A stretch of 64,000 bases of DNA from Schistocerca nitens (lineage: Eukaryota; Arthropoda; Insecta; Orthoptera; Acrididae): positions 370,900,150-370,964,149 of the forward strand of contig NC_064619.1 in the NCBI RefSeq assembly GCF_023898315.1, in the 5' to 3' direction. Below are positions 21,771 through 33,420 of this stretch, piece by piece (the stretch's first letter is position 1; every line of letters starts with the position of its first letter). Under the pieces are notes generated by a model. That model ran no database searches, was not told where the DNA came from, and saw nothing but the letters and a program-made list of their open reading frames with translations. The translations under genes were made by a program, and so were the position numbers.

Positions 21771-22989
21771 AAAAAACACTTTAATTACTTCAATTTATTT
21801 TTACAAGGTCACAATTTAAACTTTGTTACTACCTATCAGACATAGACAGCCATTCTTCCCACGTTTCGCCCATTAATATAACGGGAAGAAACCTTAATAA
21901 ACTATTATGTTACAATAAAATATAGCCACTGTCATGTCACTTTAGAGATATACGTAGATTACATATGTATAAGATATGATTTCCACGCTCCCTTCACACA
22001 AAAACAACAGAAATGTTCGGTGGGACGGTAGGGTTTAACAGCGTCAGATATCCGCTCCATCGGATAGATTTCCGTGCAAAGAAACGAGTCACCGTAATCA
22101 TCTACAAAGAAAGTACGAGCCGTGACAGACCGACACTTCTTTTTCTTCTGCCTTTGTCCCGCATCTGCGCAGGGTCAGCATGCTTTTTAACGGATCTGGA
22201 ATGGTTAATTTAAAGTGCGGCAGGATGCAATTCCTGTCACCCCTCACCCGCCAAGACGTAATGCGTCTACCCAAATGACTCCATCCAGTGTGATACAAGT
22301 GAAATTGTGTGAAAGTTTTCTAAATGTTTGCAACCTGTGTAAGTCAGGCGGGACTTGGGCACCATTCCGGTATTATCCTTGTGGGATACGCGAAAGCGCC
22401 TAAAAATGATATCCAAGCAGGCAAGCGCACCGATCCTTGTCGTTAGTCCGTCGGGCTGATTAGATCCAGAGTCGGCGCACCTCGTCGGGCCAGAAGCGAC
22501 GCATCAGCATGCAGCGCTATCCGGGCCGATATGAAAGGCGTGCACTACCTCCTATAAATGACATTCATGAAGTCGGTAGGACAGAACTAATATGGAATTT
22601 TGCTCATCTGCCCCACGACTGTAGTACATACTCATATCTAATAAACACAGCTTTAGTACGATGCGCATCTCAAGTGTTTTAGAGAAATCGAGGCGAGGTT
22701 CAAAGTTTTGCTAGGAGAGCAGTGGCGTTAGCGCAGCCGGCTAAGGCTCCACACTACAACATTATCCGTACTGCGTTCGAATCTCGACTTTTTTCCCCCT
22801 ACGATGATTCATCGATAGCTCTCGGAGGTCCTGTTAACGGCTGTATTTAAAAATCACACAGTAAACGTATCTTCGTGGAGTACAGAAATGATCGAGCGGC
22901 CTGAGCGATTATGAACTGTTGCTTCTGGAATCAGTCTCTTCTGGAATCTAAATGAAACGCTCTGTAATACAGCAGGTAGCAAAGCAGAC
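21771..22989. other. Unassigned sequence
   Basis: No gene recognised. A GC-rich block at 22400-22560 and a small tRNA-like relic at 22728-22790 are the only visible structure. Confidence 0.5.
22728..22790 (+). other. tRNA-like relic (SINE head?)
   Basis: GTGGCGTTAGCGCAGCCGGC followed about 40 bases later by GCGTTCGAATCTCGA resembles A-box and B-box spacing, and a T run follows. The stems do not pair well, so this is probably an old SINE head rather than a tRNA gene. Confidence 0.35.
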
Positions 22990-23475
22990 AACGCTGGATA
23001 ATTCCACCAATAAGGAACAAAATTTGTTTATATTATAAAGCATTGCTCGCGCGAAACACAGCTTGCCCTTTTTTCACATGATACTCTGCCAACTGTTGTT
23101 GAAGGCCGACAAGCAGATTCCACACTCCTAGATTTCCGAAAAGCGTCTCATACAGAACTTCACTCCAGACTTAACGAAGCATATGGAATAAGTTCACAGA
23201 TACGTGAGTGGCTCGAAGACTTCTTATATCATACACTCATGCTCATAAATTAAGGATAATGCTGATACATGGTGAAACAATGCTCTGGTGGGCGGTTTGC
23301 GAGTTTAAATCACCTCGGGGTATGACCATGCGGTGCATCTGACCTGCGGTCGTCGCACGGTGGCGCTGGCAGCAGTCCACATACGCTGAGGTGTGTTGGT
23401 GCATGTCAGAGTACGGAGCAGTGAGTAAGTGTGCAGACGTTTTCAGACGTACTAATGGTGAATATGTGTTGAAAA

Positions 23476-24501
23476 TGGCCCAAAGAACACATATTGATGA
23501 CGTTACGAGGGGTAGAATACAAGGGCGACTGGTCAAAAAAAGCAGGTCGTAGCACGAGCCTTCTGTGTGCCACAACGTGCGATCTCAAGATTGTGGCAAC
23601 GATTCCAGCAGACAGGAAACGTGTCCAGGCGCTACAGTACGGGGCGTCCACAGAGTACAACACCACAAGAAGACCAATATCTCACCATGAGTGCCCGCAG
23701 ACGACCACGGAGTACTGCATGTAGCCTTGCTCGGGACCTTACCGCAGCCATTGGAGTAGTTGTTTCCAGACACACAGTCTGCAGACGACTGAACAGACAT
23801 GGTTCATTCGCCTGGAGACCTGCAAGGTGCATTCCATTAGCCCCTGGTCACAGGAGAGCTTGTAAAGCCTCGTGTCAAGAGCACAGTACATGGTCATTGG
23901 AACAGTGGTCCCAGGTCCCAGGTCCCAGGTCCCAGGTTATGTCCAGGTATAGTCTGAACAGTGATTCTCGCCGGGTTTTTATCTGGCGTGATCCAGGAAT
24001 CAGATACCAACCCCTTAATGTCCTTGAAAGGGAACTGTATGGAGGTCGTGGTTTGATGGTGTGGGGTGAGGTTATGATTGATGCACGTACACCCCTGCAC
24101 GTCTTTGACAGAGGAACTGTAACAGGTAAGGTGTAGCGGGACGTCATTTTGCACCAGTATGTTCGCCTTTTTAGGGGTGCAGTGGGTCCTCCCACCTTCC
24201 TGCTGATGGATGATAACACGCACGGCCCCACCGAGCTGCCATCGTGGAGGAGTACCTTGAAACAGAAGATATCAGCCGAATGGAATGGCTTGCCTGTTCT
24301 CCAGACCTAAATCCCAGGGATGCTCTCGGCCGACGTTTCGCTGCACGTCCTCAAACCCCTACGACACTTCAGGAGGTCCGGCAGGCACTGGTGCAAGAAT
24401 GGGAGGCTATACCGCAGCAGCTGCTCGACCACCTGATCCAGAGTATGCCAACCCGTTGTGCGGCCTGTGTACGTGTGCATGGTGATCATATCCCATATTG
24501 A
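23476..24501 (+). pseudogene. Tc1-like transposase pseudogene
   Basis: The frame starts MAQRTHIDDVTRGRI at 23476, shifts near 23540, and continues with AISRLWQRFQQTGNVSRRYS (HTH) and HTVCRRLNRHGSFAWRPARC. After EHSTWSLEQWS, where the first catalytic Asp (FTDESRFSL) should be, four tandem copies of GGTCCCA (23907-23934) fill the site. YSLNSDSRRVFIWRDPG then resumes. FLLMDDNTHGPTEL replaces the second Asp motif with a frameshift. The C-terminus has SPDLNPRDALGRRF with the PIEHVWD segment deleted, so the Glu is lost, and ends VHGDHIPY. The elements of this family that I recall are DD34E. Confidence 0.75.
23907..23937 (+). repeat. 7-bp tandem repeat in a transposase active site
   Basis: GGTCCCA repeated four times followed by GGT. 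It lies where the codons of the first catalytic Asp should be. Confidence 0.9.
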
Positions 24502-26069
24502 TGTCGGGGTACATGCGCAGGAAACAGCGGCGTTTTGTAGTACGTGTGTTTCGAGACGGTTTTTTCAACTTATCACCAATACCGTGGACGTACAGATCTG
24601 TGTCTTGTGTGTTCCCTATGCGCCTAAGCTATTAGCGCCAGTTTTGTGTAGTGCCACGTTGTGTGGCACCACATTCTGCATGAGTGTAGAACCCCGTATG
24701 TTGTCCTCCACGGGGAGTGTTCGTCGGGGACAAGGGTATTGTCAGTAGTGCCCCAGGGAAGAGTGATAGGACCGCTCTTTATATACACAAATGATCTAAC
24801 GCACAGGATGAGCTGCAAACCGCGACTGTTTGCTTATGACGCTGTAGTATACGGGAAAGTATCGTCGTGAGTGGCTGACGGATGATACAAAATGATAAAC
24901 AAAATTTCTAATTAGTGTGAAGAATGGCAGGACTCCTAAATATAGAAAAATGTAGGTTAATGAAGATTACTAGGAAAAACATTTCCACTAGACACTCAAT
25001 GGAGTATGACGAAACTATGATTATGACGACAGCAACATCTTTTTGGGACTTCATTATGAAAGAATCCGTGGACATAGGCCTGGCGGAACGGCTGATGAAC
25101 TGTGATAGCGGCTACCAGTTGTACAGTGCATGGAACCCCATCACTCCATGATTTATTCTAATCGAAGACGACAGTGTGTGGCACCGGCCGTGGCGAGCGG
25201 TAATGTAGACAACAAATGGGTTCCGCGGTTCCACTAGCGAGGGCGCTATCGCCGGGAAGTGTGGTTCGTGTGTCAACTTGATTCTGACGCATGCGCAGAA
25301 TACACGCAGCGCGCCATACATTGCGGAACGGTGCAAATATGCGCCAGTCTTCGATGGCTCACTTGAAGATGACTGGTAGGTGCCCAGACGAAATATCGTG
25401 GGATGTATTAAACGACAAACTGCATGACCGAAATTTGTTTGAACAACAGAATCCCGTAATGTTTGAATACAGCAATAGCAGTGTGTTGCTTGACTCTGTC
25501 ACGTTGACTGACGTATGATGTCAAAGCGATATGAAATGGAACAAGCATGTAATGGTTGTAGTAGGGAACTTCGCTTTATTGGGAGAATTTTGGGAAGTGT
25601 GATTAATCTATAAAAGAGTATTTGGGATTTCAACCAAATCGGATTAAAGAAAGACGTCAAAGCAATTCAGAAGCGGGCTGCTAGATTTGTTACCGGACGG
25701 TTCGATTGACAAGCGAGTACTACGCAGATGCTTCGTGAGCTCAAGTGGGGACCTCTAGCGGGAAGATGATCTTTTCGCGGAACACTATTGAGAAAATTCT
25801 GAGAAACGGCATTTGAAGCCGACTGCAGAATGATTCTGCTGCCGCCAATGAAAATTTCGCTTAAGGACTGAGAAGACAAGTTAAGAGAAATTAGCGTTCG
25901 TACGGACATATATAGACAGACGTCTTTCGCTCGCTCCGGTTGCAAGTGGAACAGAAAGAAAATGATTGGTGTTGGATGTGATGGTGGTGGTGGTGATGGT
26001 GGTAGAAGAAGTGGTACTAGTACGAAGTACCCTCCGCCATGCAAAATATGATGACTTACGGTGTATGTA

Positions 26070-26660
26070 GCTCCACCAGTCCTAAAAGTTTCGAAACCGT
26101 ACTAATAAAAAAATTTAGAACCGTTAAAAAGATGGTTTTAATAGTTCAGGCGTTACGAACAGAACCTTATTCATACAGCCATGTGAATTTGTCAGTAAAG
26201 TCCTCCTCTAGGGCGTCGCATTGGCCTGACTGTCGGTTGTCGTCAAAGCATTGAGCCTTCATGTGAATTTTTGCACTTTGTCGTTTTGTGGTAGCTTTCC
26301 ATTGTAACCACTAAGTCTCAACACCCGTAATGATTTCTTCCAGAAAATAATTAACTGTGTTTTGCGTTTGTATGAGGTCGCGGTAGGTGTTCATATGTCG
26401 TTGTTATTGTTCGGGAGTCAAGGTGTGCGGGATAAACTTTGTACACGCTCTTCTTTTCTTGAAAACTTCCTGGAGAATGTCTTGAACACTTGATTTAGAT
26501 ATGTTGCTCCATTGTGACTTGTGACATAACAACGCTGACACACTACGGTCGCACGTCCACTACTTAACTGTCTAATCGCAAGGACATCTGTTGCTTACAG
26601 ATATCAATTCAAGCTGCCATTGCAGATACTGCGCTGACGTCGCTTGTAGGTCAGAAATAA
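26070..26660 (-). pseudogene. Mariner-like transposase relic
   Basis: Minus strand: RRACTKFIPHTLTPEQ near 26395-26450 (usual KVCxxFVPHxLTPEQ), EEIITGVET near 26310-26340 (ITGDET with the first catalytic Asp now Val), and TTKRQSAKIHMKAQ near 26240-26290. Stops and shifts interrupt it and the remaining catalytic part is not recognisable. The ends are approximate. Confidence 0.5.
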
Positions 26661-27089
26661 AATCAGCCCCGGTGCTTTTCGGACGGACGGTGTATGTACG
26701 CTTCCCTCGCGAGGTGCTAACCGGTCTTACCACAGGAACATACTCATCTGGTTTCCCAGTTTTTTCGTCCTTTGTAATTAAGCAGGGAGGGAGGAGCAAC
26801 GATGATCGGTATAAAGATGAAGGTCGCTGTTCGCACGATGCAATCTGGGGGAACAAAGGGGAGCCTGTGTCAAAATGAGCGGACAGGAAATTGAATCAGT
26901 GTCCTCCAGAACAAAGAGCGTGCGCGCGCGCCCGCGGGCTTTGTTTAACAGGTCACAAAAGCAGGGCCGTGCTTGGGCTCACACACCTGCTGACGGCTCT
27001 CTTCACCATCCGCCACGCATCCTTCACTGGCCGTAGACCACTTCAGTAGTACACAGCACACCAGTATCCAGTTTCAACTCAACGAGACC
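26661..27089. other. Unassigned sequence
   Basis: No gene or repeat recognised. There is a CpG-rich stretch at 26918-26945 (GCGCGCGCGCCCGCGGGC). Confidence 0.5.
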
Positions 27090-27352
27090 CACAATACTGC
27101 TGACGTCGGCGCACAGGATGATGCTGTGATCCCCGACTTCTGGAAGGCGTTTAATACAGTTCCGCACTGTTGCCTAATGAATAAAATAGGAGCATATGGA
27201 AAAATGAGACAAGCTTTGTGACCTCATTGAAGATTTTCTACAAATAGAACACTCAATGTCATTCTCAATGGACGGGGAATCCTCAGACGTGAAAGTAATC
27301 TGGGGTGTGCCACAAGGATGTGTTATAGCACCATTATTTTTCACGATATATT
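27090..27352 (+). pseudogene. LINE family A relic, segment 1 of 3 (RT)
   Basis: The plus strand reads DDAVIPDFWKAFNTVPHCCL, NRTLNVILNG and, in the next frame, VPQGCVIAPLFFTIY ending at the mariner left end. It continues at 34193 with LADDVVVYREV and at 39225 with the 3' tail, after removal of the inserted mariner (27353-34190) and LINE (34680-39224). It is 5'-truncated or faded at about 27090. Confidence 0.65.
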
Positions 27353-27611
27353 CGAGACCTATCCAGAAAGCAACTGACGTTTTGGTCTATTGCGGTGGTG
27401 GGCAGGACTACAGCCGCCATCTTGGTGCCATCACGGTCCTACATTCAGTACGCATCCAGCAGTGGTAGCAAGTGGTCTGTGTCTCTGCTACTTTTGTTTC
27501 TGTGACGTGTTAAAACGTCCGCTCCAATAGAAAATCCCGCCACTTGCGAGGTGCGGTCTGTCAATAGGTTTTTATTGACAAAAAAGTGCAAACCGAATTT
27601 ATCGCTACTTT

Positions 27612-28126
27612 TGCGACATGTACAGAACAATACTAATGAGTGAAAGCCGAGTGAGACAATGGTGTATTGACTTAAAAACGACCGTACCAATGTTCACAAT
27701 GAGGAGCTCAATATTGATAATGTTTAGTTTGTGTACAGTCATCAGCACCTGTACAAAGTCCCAATTTTTATACAGTCCAATTTTTTTACACAATCCAATA
27801 TAGCCACTGTTACGAATGATGACGAGGATGATGATGATGGAATGATGAAGACAGCACAAACACCCAGTCCCCGAGCAGAGAAAATCCCCAACCCAGCCGG
27901 GAATCGAACCCGGGACCACGTGATCCAGAGGCAGCAACGCTAGCCATTAGACCACGAGCTGTGGACAGCAGCTCAATGGTATACCTAGCCTTGTGACTGA
28001 TGAACTGGTGTTGAAAATCAACAACAAAATTCTAGAAAATTGTCGTTTCACGATTATGGAAGTTTCGCAACATTTTCCCCAAATTTCAAAAGGTTTGGTG
28101 CATAAAATTATGGCTAAGTAGCTTCG
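27612..28126 (+). pseudogene. Mariner transposase N-terminus, split by a SINE
   Basis: Frames give RQWCIDLKTT and then VHNEE-type text to 27712. After the SINE they continue with PSLVTDELVLKINNKILENC, RFTIMEVSQHFPQISKGLVH and KIMAK, then a stop at 28116. This is the mariner HTH region (VTDELVxKIxxxIxENRRFTIxELSxxFPxISRxLxHEI). After the LINE it continues at about 33970 with KLGYYKFCARGG, and then jumps to FYRDGIEKLVPQH at 34030-34075. The central DDD core is absent. Confidence 0.65.
27713..27969 (-). mobile_element. SINE type 3 (tRNA-headed), minus orientation
   Basis: On the minus strand it begins CACAGCTCGTGGTCTAATGG (A-box-like) and has the B-box-like GGGTTCGATTCCC, followed by GGGGATTTTCTCTGC. 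The tail contains GGTGCTGATGACTG and ends near CACAAACTAAACATT. The 8-base duplication AGCTCAAT flanks it (27705-27712 and 27970-27977). It is inserted in the mariner N-terminus. Confidence 0.8.
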
Positions 28127-28509
28127 TGATTGTTGTTGTTGTTGTTGATGTTGATGATTATGTGTTTAAAGGGACTGAACTACTGGGTCATCAGTCCCTC
28201 CATTTCATGAGAAACACTAAAAATGTTAAAAGCGAAAAAAGTGGGGACATGGCTCCTCCAACTATATAAGCAAATCAAAGAGTTTGAAAAAGGGTGTGAC
28301 AGTGGTTGTAACATGATAGGTAAGAGAAAATAAAGATAACCCAGACAGAATCTTGCACGAGAGGGTCTAAAGGCACAACAAGATGAGAGGGAAGAAAGTA
28401 ACCCACAATCACATGGGTTGTACCTGTTGCAGAGCGAGGCTCTCCGCCTAAAACCAATCCTAACACTGAAAGTCGAGGAGTATTACAGTAGAGTAAAATC
28501 CGCTCTCCC

Positions 28510-29260
28510 TCAGGGAATGCAACCTTTAGTAGTGGCTTTCTCATCATCCACAAGCATCTGAGGTAGTAAGGTAGGCAACCTGAGACTGTGCCGCAGATCA
28601 GCCAACAGGGCACAGTCAACAAGAACATGCGCTAGCGTCAGCAGGCAACCGCAGCTGCAGTGAGATGGATCCTCCCGGCGCAGAAGTAACTCGTGGATGA
28701 GTATTGTGTGGCCGATGCGTAGTCGGTACAACACAATGGCATCTTTCCGAGAGGACCGGAAAGAGGTATGCCACACCTTAGTGGACCCTTTAATCGTTCT
28801 CAACTTGTTTTGGGCCGCAGTAGCCTGCCTTTCCAATTCCCACAGCCTCAAAGTATTGCGTCGAAGTTGTAATCATACGTCGGTGCCCATTGTTTCAATG
28901 TCAAGTTCATCTCCTGTAGCTGTTTCTTTAGCCAGGCGGTCGGCGAGTTCATTTACTGGAGTGCCTATGTGGATTAGTGTTCAGATGGTCACTGTCTTTC
29001 CAGAGCTGTAGAAGTCAACCACTAGGTCCTTGGAAGACGGTAGTCAAAAGATTTTTGGGACAGCACAGAGAGATGCATTTTAAGCAACTCACGGAATCGC
29101 TACAGATCCGTAGTTGGTCGTAGCCAGGGTTTTGACGCAAATCCTGTGATATGGCAACCAACTCTGCAATGTTCACACTACAGGCACTCGGCAGTTAGTG
29201 CCTTTCGTGTCCCTTTGCATGTGTAACCAACCCTGTTGTTGATTTTTGACCCGTCTGTGT
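28510..29260 (-). pseudogene. LINE copy 2: RNase H remnant and C-terminal zinc knuckle
   Basis: 28510-28851 encodes MRLWELERQATAAQNKLRTI, WHTSFRSSRKDAIVLYRLRI and the knuckle CSCGCLLTLAHVLVDC (C-x-C-x7-H-x4-C), parallel to 11195-11559. Around 28900-28960 the text VNELADRLAKETATG is the end of RNase H, including its last Asp. Earlier RNase H motifs are too eroded to place. Confidence 0.65.
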
Positions 29261-29599
29261 AATACATACAAAATTAGAATAATTGTGGAGGATCGAACGA
29301 AACAGGTGTTGGAGAACAGTGGGATCAGTATTCTTCTTGGAATCACAAAAGAGATCCATCCGTATCACAGGACAGGGTACAGACCATAGGGAGTGGGGTA
29401 TCGAGAGGGAGCTCTAAGAACTCATACTAAAGGAAGCTCTGGCCTACCCAGTTTTTGGCGATGTGCAAAGGATCTGAACTGTTGGTTGTGGAACAGAGTT
29501 GAGTTGACACAGGTGAGTAGGCATCTGAGAGACTGTGACTGCGTAGTTTGTCAGAAGCTGCTGTCGTCTAGCCTGCAGAAGTGGGTACCACTTCTGCCA

Positions 29600-30940
29600 G
29601 GAGGCTGTCAACTGGGCTCGTAAGGAGGGCACTCGTTGTCAACCGCATGCCAGTGTGGTGAACAGGGTCACTCAGAATGGATGGTGCTGCCGACCCATAG
29701 CGACCCATAGGCAACACATCAAAAGGCCAAGCAGGATAAAATCAGCACTTTGTAAAATCTCAGAACTACCATCAGATCCACTCCCAACGAGGAGTTACTA
29801 AGAAAACGGAGAGCATTTAGCTTCTTCATACAAGCTGCCTTGAGCCTGTAGACATGTGGCGACCAAGTTAACTTTTTGCCAAATAACATACCAAAGATCT
29901 GAAAAGTTTCAACGATTTCAAATAACTGGTCACCAAGATAAATTTCTGGGTGCGAGTGCTCAAGTGCAGAGTCGGCATACCGTCACGGAGGTCCATGGCA
30001 TTTATGACACCATCGATGGCAATAGCGAGCAGCGTTACGCTCAGATCCGATCCCTGAAGGACTCCAGTTTTCTGTATACATTGGTTGCCAAAAGTCGAAC
30101 CTATCCAGACCTGAAAAAGACAGAGAGATTGGAAATTCTGGATAAAAATGGATAGTCTGTCCCGGAAACACCACTCACGCTGTGTAGACAGGATGTGATG
30201 TCGCCAAGTGGTATCGTGTGCCTTCTGTAGGTCAAAGAACACAGCAGTCGGATGTTGGTGATGCACGAAATCATTGCGCACTGTAGATCCCACATGATCT
30301 GTGGTGGACCTAGAAGCCCGAAATCCACTATGGAATCGTGATATATGAGGTCCGGATACAAGGCACCAACAAAGACGGCAGTTGACCTTTCATTTTAATA
30401 GCTTACACAGCCCATTCGTCAGACAGATTGGCTGGTAGTTTGTTAAAATATGTGCGTCCTTTCCCAGTTTCGGAACAGGTATTATAATATCTTCCCGCCA
30501 TTTAGAAGGAAACCCTCCTTCCAGCCAAATATGATTAAAAAGCTCGAGGATATGTCACATGCTGTCATCACAAAGATGTTTGAGCATTTTTTTTTTTTTA
30601 ATTTGCTGGGTCCAGCCGCCGTATCTCGACACACTGCCAACGTGCCGCATAGCTCCCATTCAGTAAAGGGGATGTTGTATGATAAGAGAGCCGTGTGCAT
30701 AGAAGGATAACGAGCGGCACTCAGTAAGTTGTTTCCGGGTCAGAAAATCAGGATGGTAATTATTGCAAGAGGACGCTTCAGCGAAGTGTGCCGCAAAACA
30801 TTCGACAAGTACCACTGAATCAGTGCAAATGTTACCATAAATGAGGATGGCAGGAACTGCTGTGGTTGGTGGATGACCGCAAATGCGGGGTAATTTAGTC
30901 CGCACTCGGGACAATGGAGTGTGCGATCGCATAGATGAGA
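29600..30940 (-). pseudogene. LINE copy 2: reverse transcriptase remains
   Basis: 29868-30293 encodes HHQHPTAVFFDLQKAHDTTW (the motif-A region, DLxKAxDTxWR) and QGSDLSVTLLAIAIDGV (motif B, VPQGSVLSVTLFxIAING). The YxDD that should follow is not readable. 30482-30932 covers earlier finger motifs such as WELCGTLAVCRDTAAGPS. Frames change several times. Confidence 0.65.
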
Positions 30941-31893
30941 CATATTGCTCCGAACACTCCTGCTTCCGTTTCTATAGTAAAAACTGCAATTTCACCTCGA
31001 GTTTCTTCAATGCTATTACATTATCCTTAGAGGGATGGCGCTTGCGCCGTTGAAGCGCACTGTGGCGTTCCCTGAATGCTGTGACTATATTTTCAGACCA
31101 CCATGGTCGGCGGTCGGCGGGATGAGCCGGAGGAGTAGGATAAAGGTTCTGCTGCACCATGAATAATAGTCTCAATAGTAACCTGTACCACTTTTCGTTA
31201 TCCGTCGCACGACTGGCTGCAAAAGTGGCTGTAGTAGAGAAAGCCTGTCAGTTACCTTTCGGAAGCAGTCGAAGTGGAGCACTCCCAGATGACTGAGTGG
31301 AGAGGGAGAGAACGATAGAAAAATGGGCACTGTCACAATGATCGCCATGGACACGCCACTGAATCAGGGGTAAGATACTCGAGCTGCACTCTGTGAGACC
31401 AATAGCTGAATATTTTCTTTGAGCCGCACTGAAATGTATTGCAGCTCCAGTATTGAGTAGGCAGACATCCAATTCTGAAAGGACGTGTTCTAGTACTCAG
31501 CCTCTATGAGACATAGTGTCGCCATCCCATAGAGGAGTATGGGCATTAAAGTCCTCCAACACGAGGAAGGCTGGAGGCAGCTGTTCCACTAACTCTAACA
31601 GCTCATGATATTGGAAAGGTTTGTCAGTGGGTAGATAAACCTTACATATTGTCCTCAAAAATGACATGTAGACAACAACAGCCACGGCCTTTAGTACAGT
31701 GCTCACTGAAAGTATCAAAGCAAATGATGGTACACTCCACGCTGGAAGCTCTCTCAGCACCAGTGTGATTGGTACAGTAGGATTTGTAGTTTTTCAAAGT
31801 AGGAAGGTGTGCTGCCGTAAACTGTGTTTCCTGAAGTGCTATCCAATTACAGAGTGTGCACACATTAAATGACGGAGTTTGGTCAGATGTCAA
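30941..31893 (-). pseudogene. LINE copy 2: endonuclease remains and linker
   Basis: Minus strand: NWIALQETQFTAAHLPTL (31800-31850; catalytic Glu), TICKVYLPTDKPF and AFLVLEDFNAHTPLWDGD (31520-31590; GDFNAH with the Gly lost), LLNTGAAIHFSAAQRKYSAI (31410-31465), and CDSAHFSIVLS (31320-31350; SDHFPI region). This is the LINE EEP-type endonuclease in two or three frames. The linker toward the RT includes NLYPTPPAHPADRRPWWSEN near 31090-31150. Confidence 0.7.
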
Positions 31894-32166
31894 CAGTAGT
31901 CATTACAGTTCCAATGAAGGAGCGTTGGAGTCAGTTCTGCGAAAACGGCAAATGGATAAAACGGGTGTGATTATTTCCCTGCCAGGTCATAGTCCACCTG
32001 ATTGTGTTATCCACTGTCAGTGTGTATAGGCTAGATTTCTGCAGTGATGGGAATCCGAATATCTGCAGCCTCTGAAAGTAGCTTATCTTTCTGCTTATCC
32101 TGTTGGGACTTTGATTTCTGTGAAGATTTTTCTATTTTATCTTCCAAGAATGAAGAGGGCCATAAT

Positions 32167-32189
32167 TTACTTCAGCCTGCAGCTACTTT

Positions 32190-32223
<34 letters not shown>

Positions 32224-33420
32224 CGCCTTGACAGGTGTCCTCGTCTCTGACAACTCCAAAGGATGACTAGGCATCTCTGGGTGCACCAACTGTGTGGGAG
32301 CCACAAGTGCTTCAGGGGTAGGGGGCGAGGAAGCTGACACTCTCTGCCCCAACTGTATGGCAGGCTTTGGAATACGACCAGGGCCATGAGATGTCGTGTG
32401 AGACCTCGTCATCGCGTGAGGTGTGGACTGTGACACAACAGTCGCAAAATTTGAGACCATGTCGTCGGATAATGTATTTCAAACTTTTTCTTTGCATCTT
32501 GATTAGACAAACAGTCAAGCGCTTTATACCCTTGAATTTCCTTCTCCCTCTTGAACAGTGAGCATTGCGGTGAGTGAGGAGGTTGCAGTTCCAGACAGTT
32601 GACACATTGAGGGGGATGGTCATAAAGGCTGCCCTCGTGGAATGGCCGTCCACATGCCCTACAGAGAGTCTCACTGGAATAGTGGGAGGACATGTGTCTG
32701 AACCTTTGGCACTAAAAACATCTCATGGGAGGAGGAAAATGAGGCCTGTCATCACACCTATAAACCATGACCTTGACCTTCTCGGGTAAAATGTTGCCTT
32801 CGAAGGCTAGGATAAAAGCTCCAGTGTCCACTGTATTATCCTTCGGTCTCCAATGGATGCAATCAACAAAATGGACTTCGAGTTGTGCCAGATTACTACA
32901 CATTTATTCATCAGTTTTTAGCATTAGATCTCAATGGAAGATAACACCCTGAATTCAACTGAGCTTGTTATGAGGAGAAATGGTGACTGGTATTTCTCCT
33001 ATATCGACACAGGCCTGAAGTACCCGTGATTGGTCGGCACGCGATGTTTTGATCAGCACAAATCCATTTCTCATCTTCTCTGTTGCAGCAAGCCTCCCCC
33101 CCCCCCTTTTCCAAAAACCGATCTTCAATACTTGCATACCAAAAACAGTGGCTTCGTTGTAGCGAAAGATTCGCCAGACGTTCAGGAACAAATCAAGAAA
33201 TCGGCAAACCGTCCACTTCCATTTCTCCTTACCTGGCTCTCGCCTTGAGGCGTGGTCAGAGACAGAAATGCCATACGATTGTAAACCTCTACATTACAAT
33301 CACTGTTCCTGACGGTTGAGACGACCGTGCTGGCACAGCCACCATTAAGCTGATCCATTTCATTGTGGATCATCTGCGCCAATGCCACTCGCTCTGATCG
33401 GAGGTTCTCCCCATGGGCGC
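32167..33420 (-). pseudogene. LINE copy 2: ORF1 with zinc knuckles
   Basis: The N-terminal part (32955-33191) holds RNGFVLIKTSRADQSRVLQA and PVTISPHNKL, alignable with copy 1 ORF1. The middle part (32712-32903) has TGAFILAFEGNILPEKVKVM and RPHFPPPMRCF, the region before the knuckles. At 32409-32710 it continues, after a stop, with CQRFRHMSSHY, LCRACGRPFHEGSLYDHPPQ and CVNCLELQPPHSPQC, three CCHC-like knuckles. The last part is proline/serine-rich and carries a (CT)n tract. It is a Gag-like RNA-binding protein remnant. Confidence 0.7.
32190..32223. repeat. (AG)n-(G)n tract
   Basis: About 12 AG units followed by about 9 G. It lies inside ORF1 of LINE copy 2 and creates a serine-leucine repeat in one frame. 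Confidence 0.9.

Larger units (their letters stand above)
23234..24686 (+). mobile_element. Tc1-like transposon (old copy, 1453 bp)
   Basis: It lies in a TA target (23232-23233 and 24687-24688). The left end begins CACTCATGCTCATAAATTAA. The right end keeps only TGAGTG of the inverted repeat, so most of that repeat is deleted. It is inserted in the RT of LINE family A. It carries a broken transposase, described separately. Confidence 0.75.
22990..26065 (+). pseudogene. LINE family A relic, split by a Tc1-like element
   Basis: Plus strand: STLLDFRKASHTELHSRL and YGISSQIREWLEDFLYH (RT fingers/palm) run to 23233. The RT continues at 24687 with RTPYVVLHGECSSG, VVPQGRVIGPLFIYTNDL and FAYDAVVYG (YADD decayed to AYDA). 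Then come LLNIEKCRLMKITRK, WNKHV-type text near 25530, and the tail KQFRSGLLDLLP with a 3' UTR ending near 26065. Removing the inserted element restores the RT frame across the TA. A block at about 25140-25460 does not match the RT and may be another insertion. Many stops occur, so it is dead. Confidence 0.7.

Noticed and set aside
32167-32460. Protein with a serine-leucine repeat
   Set aside because: The repeat is an (AG)n microsatellite in decayed LINE ORF1.
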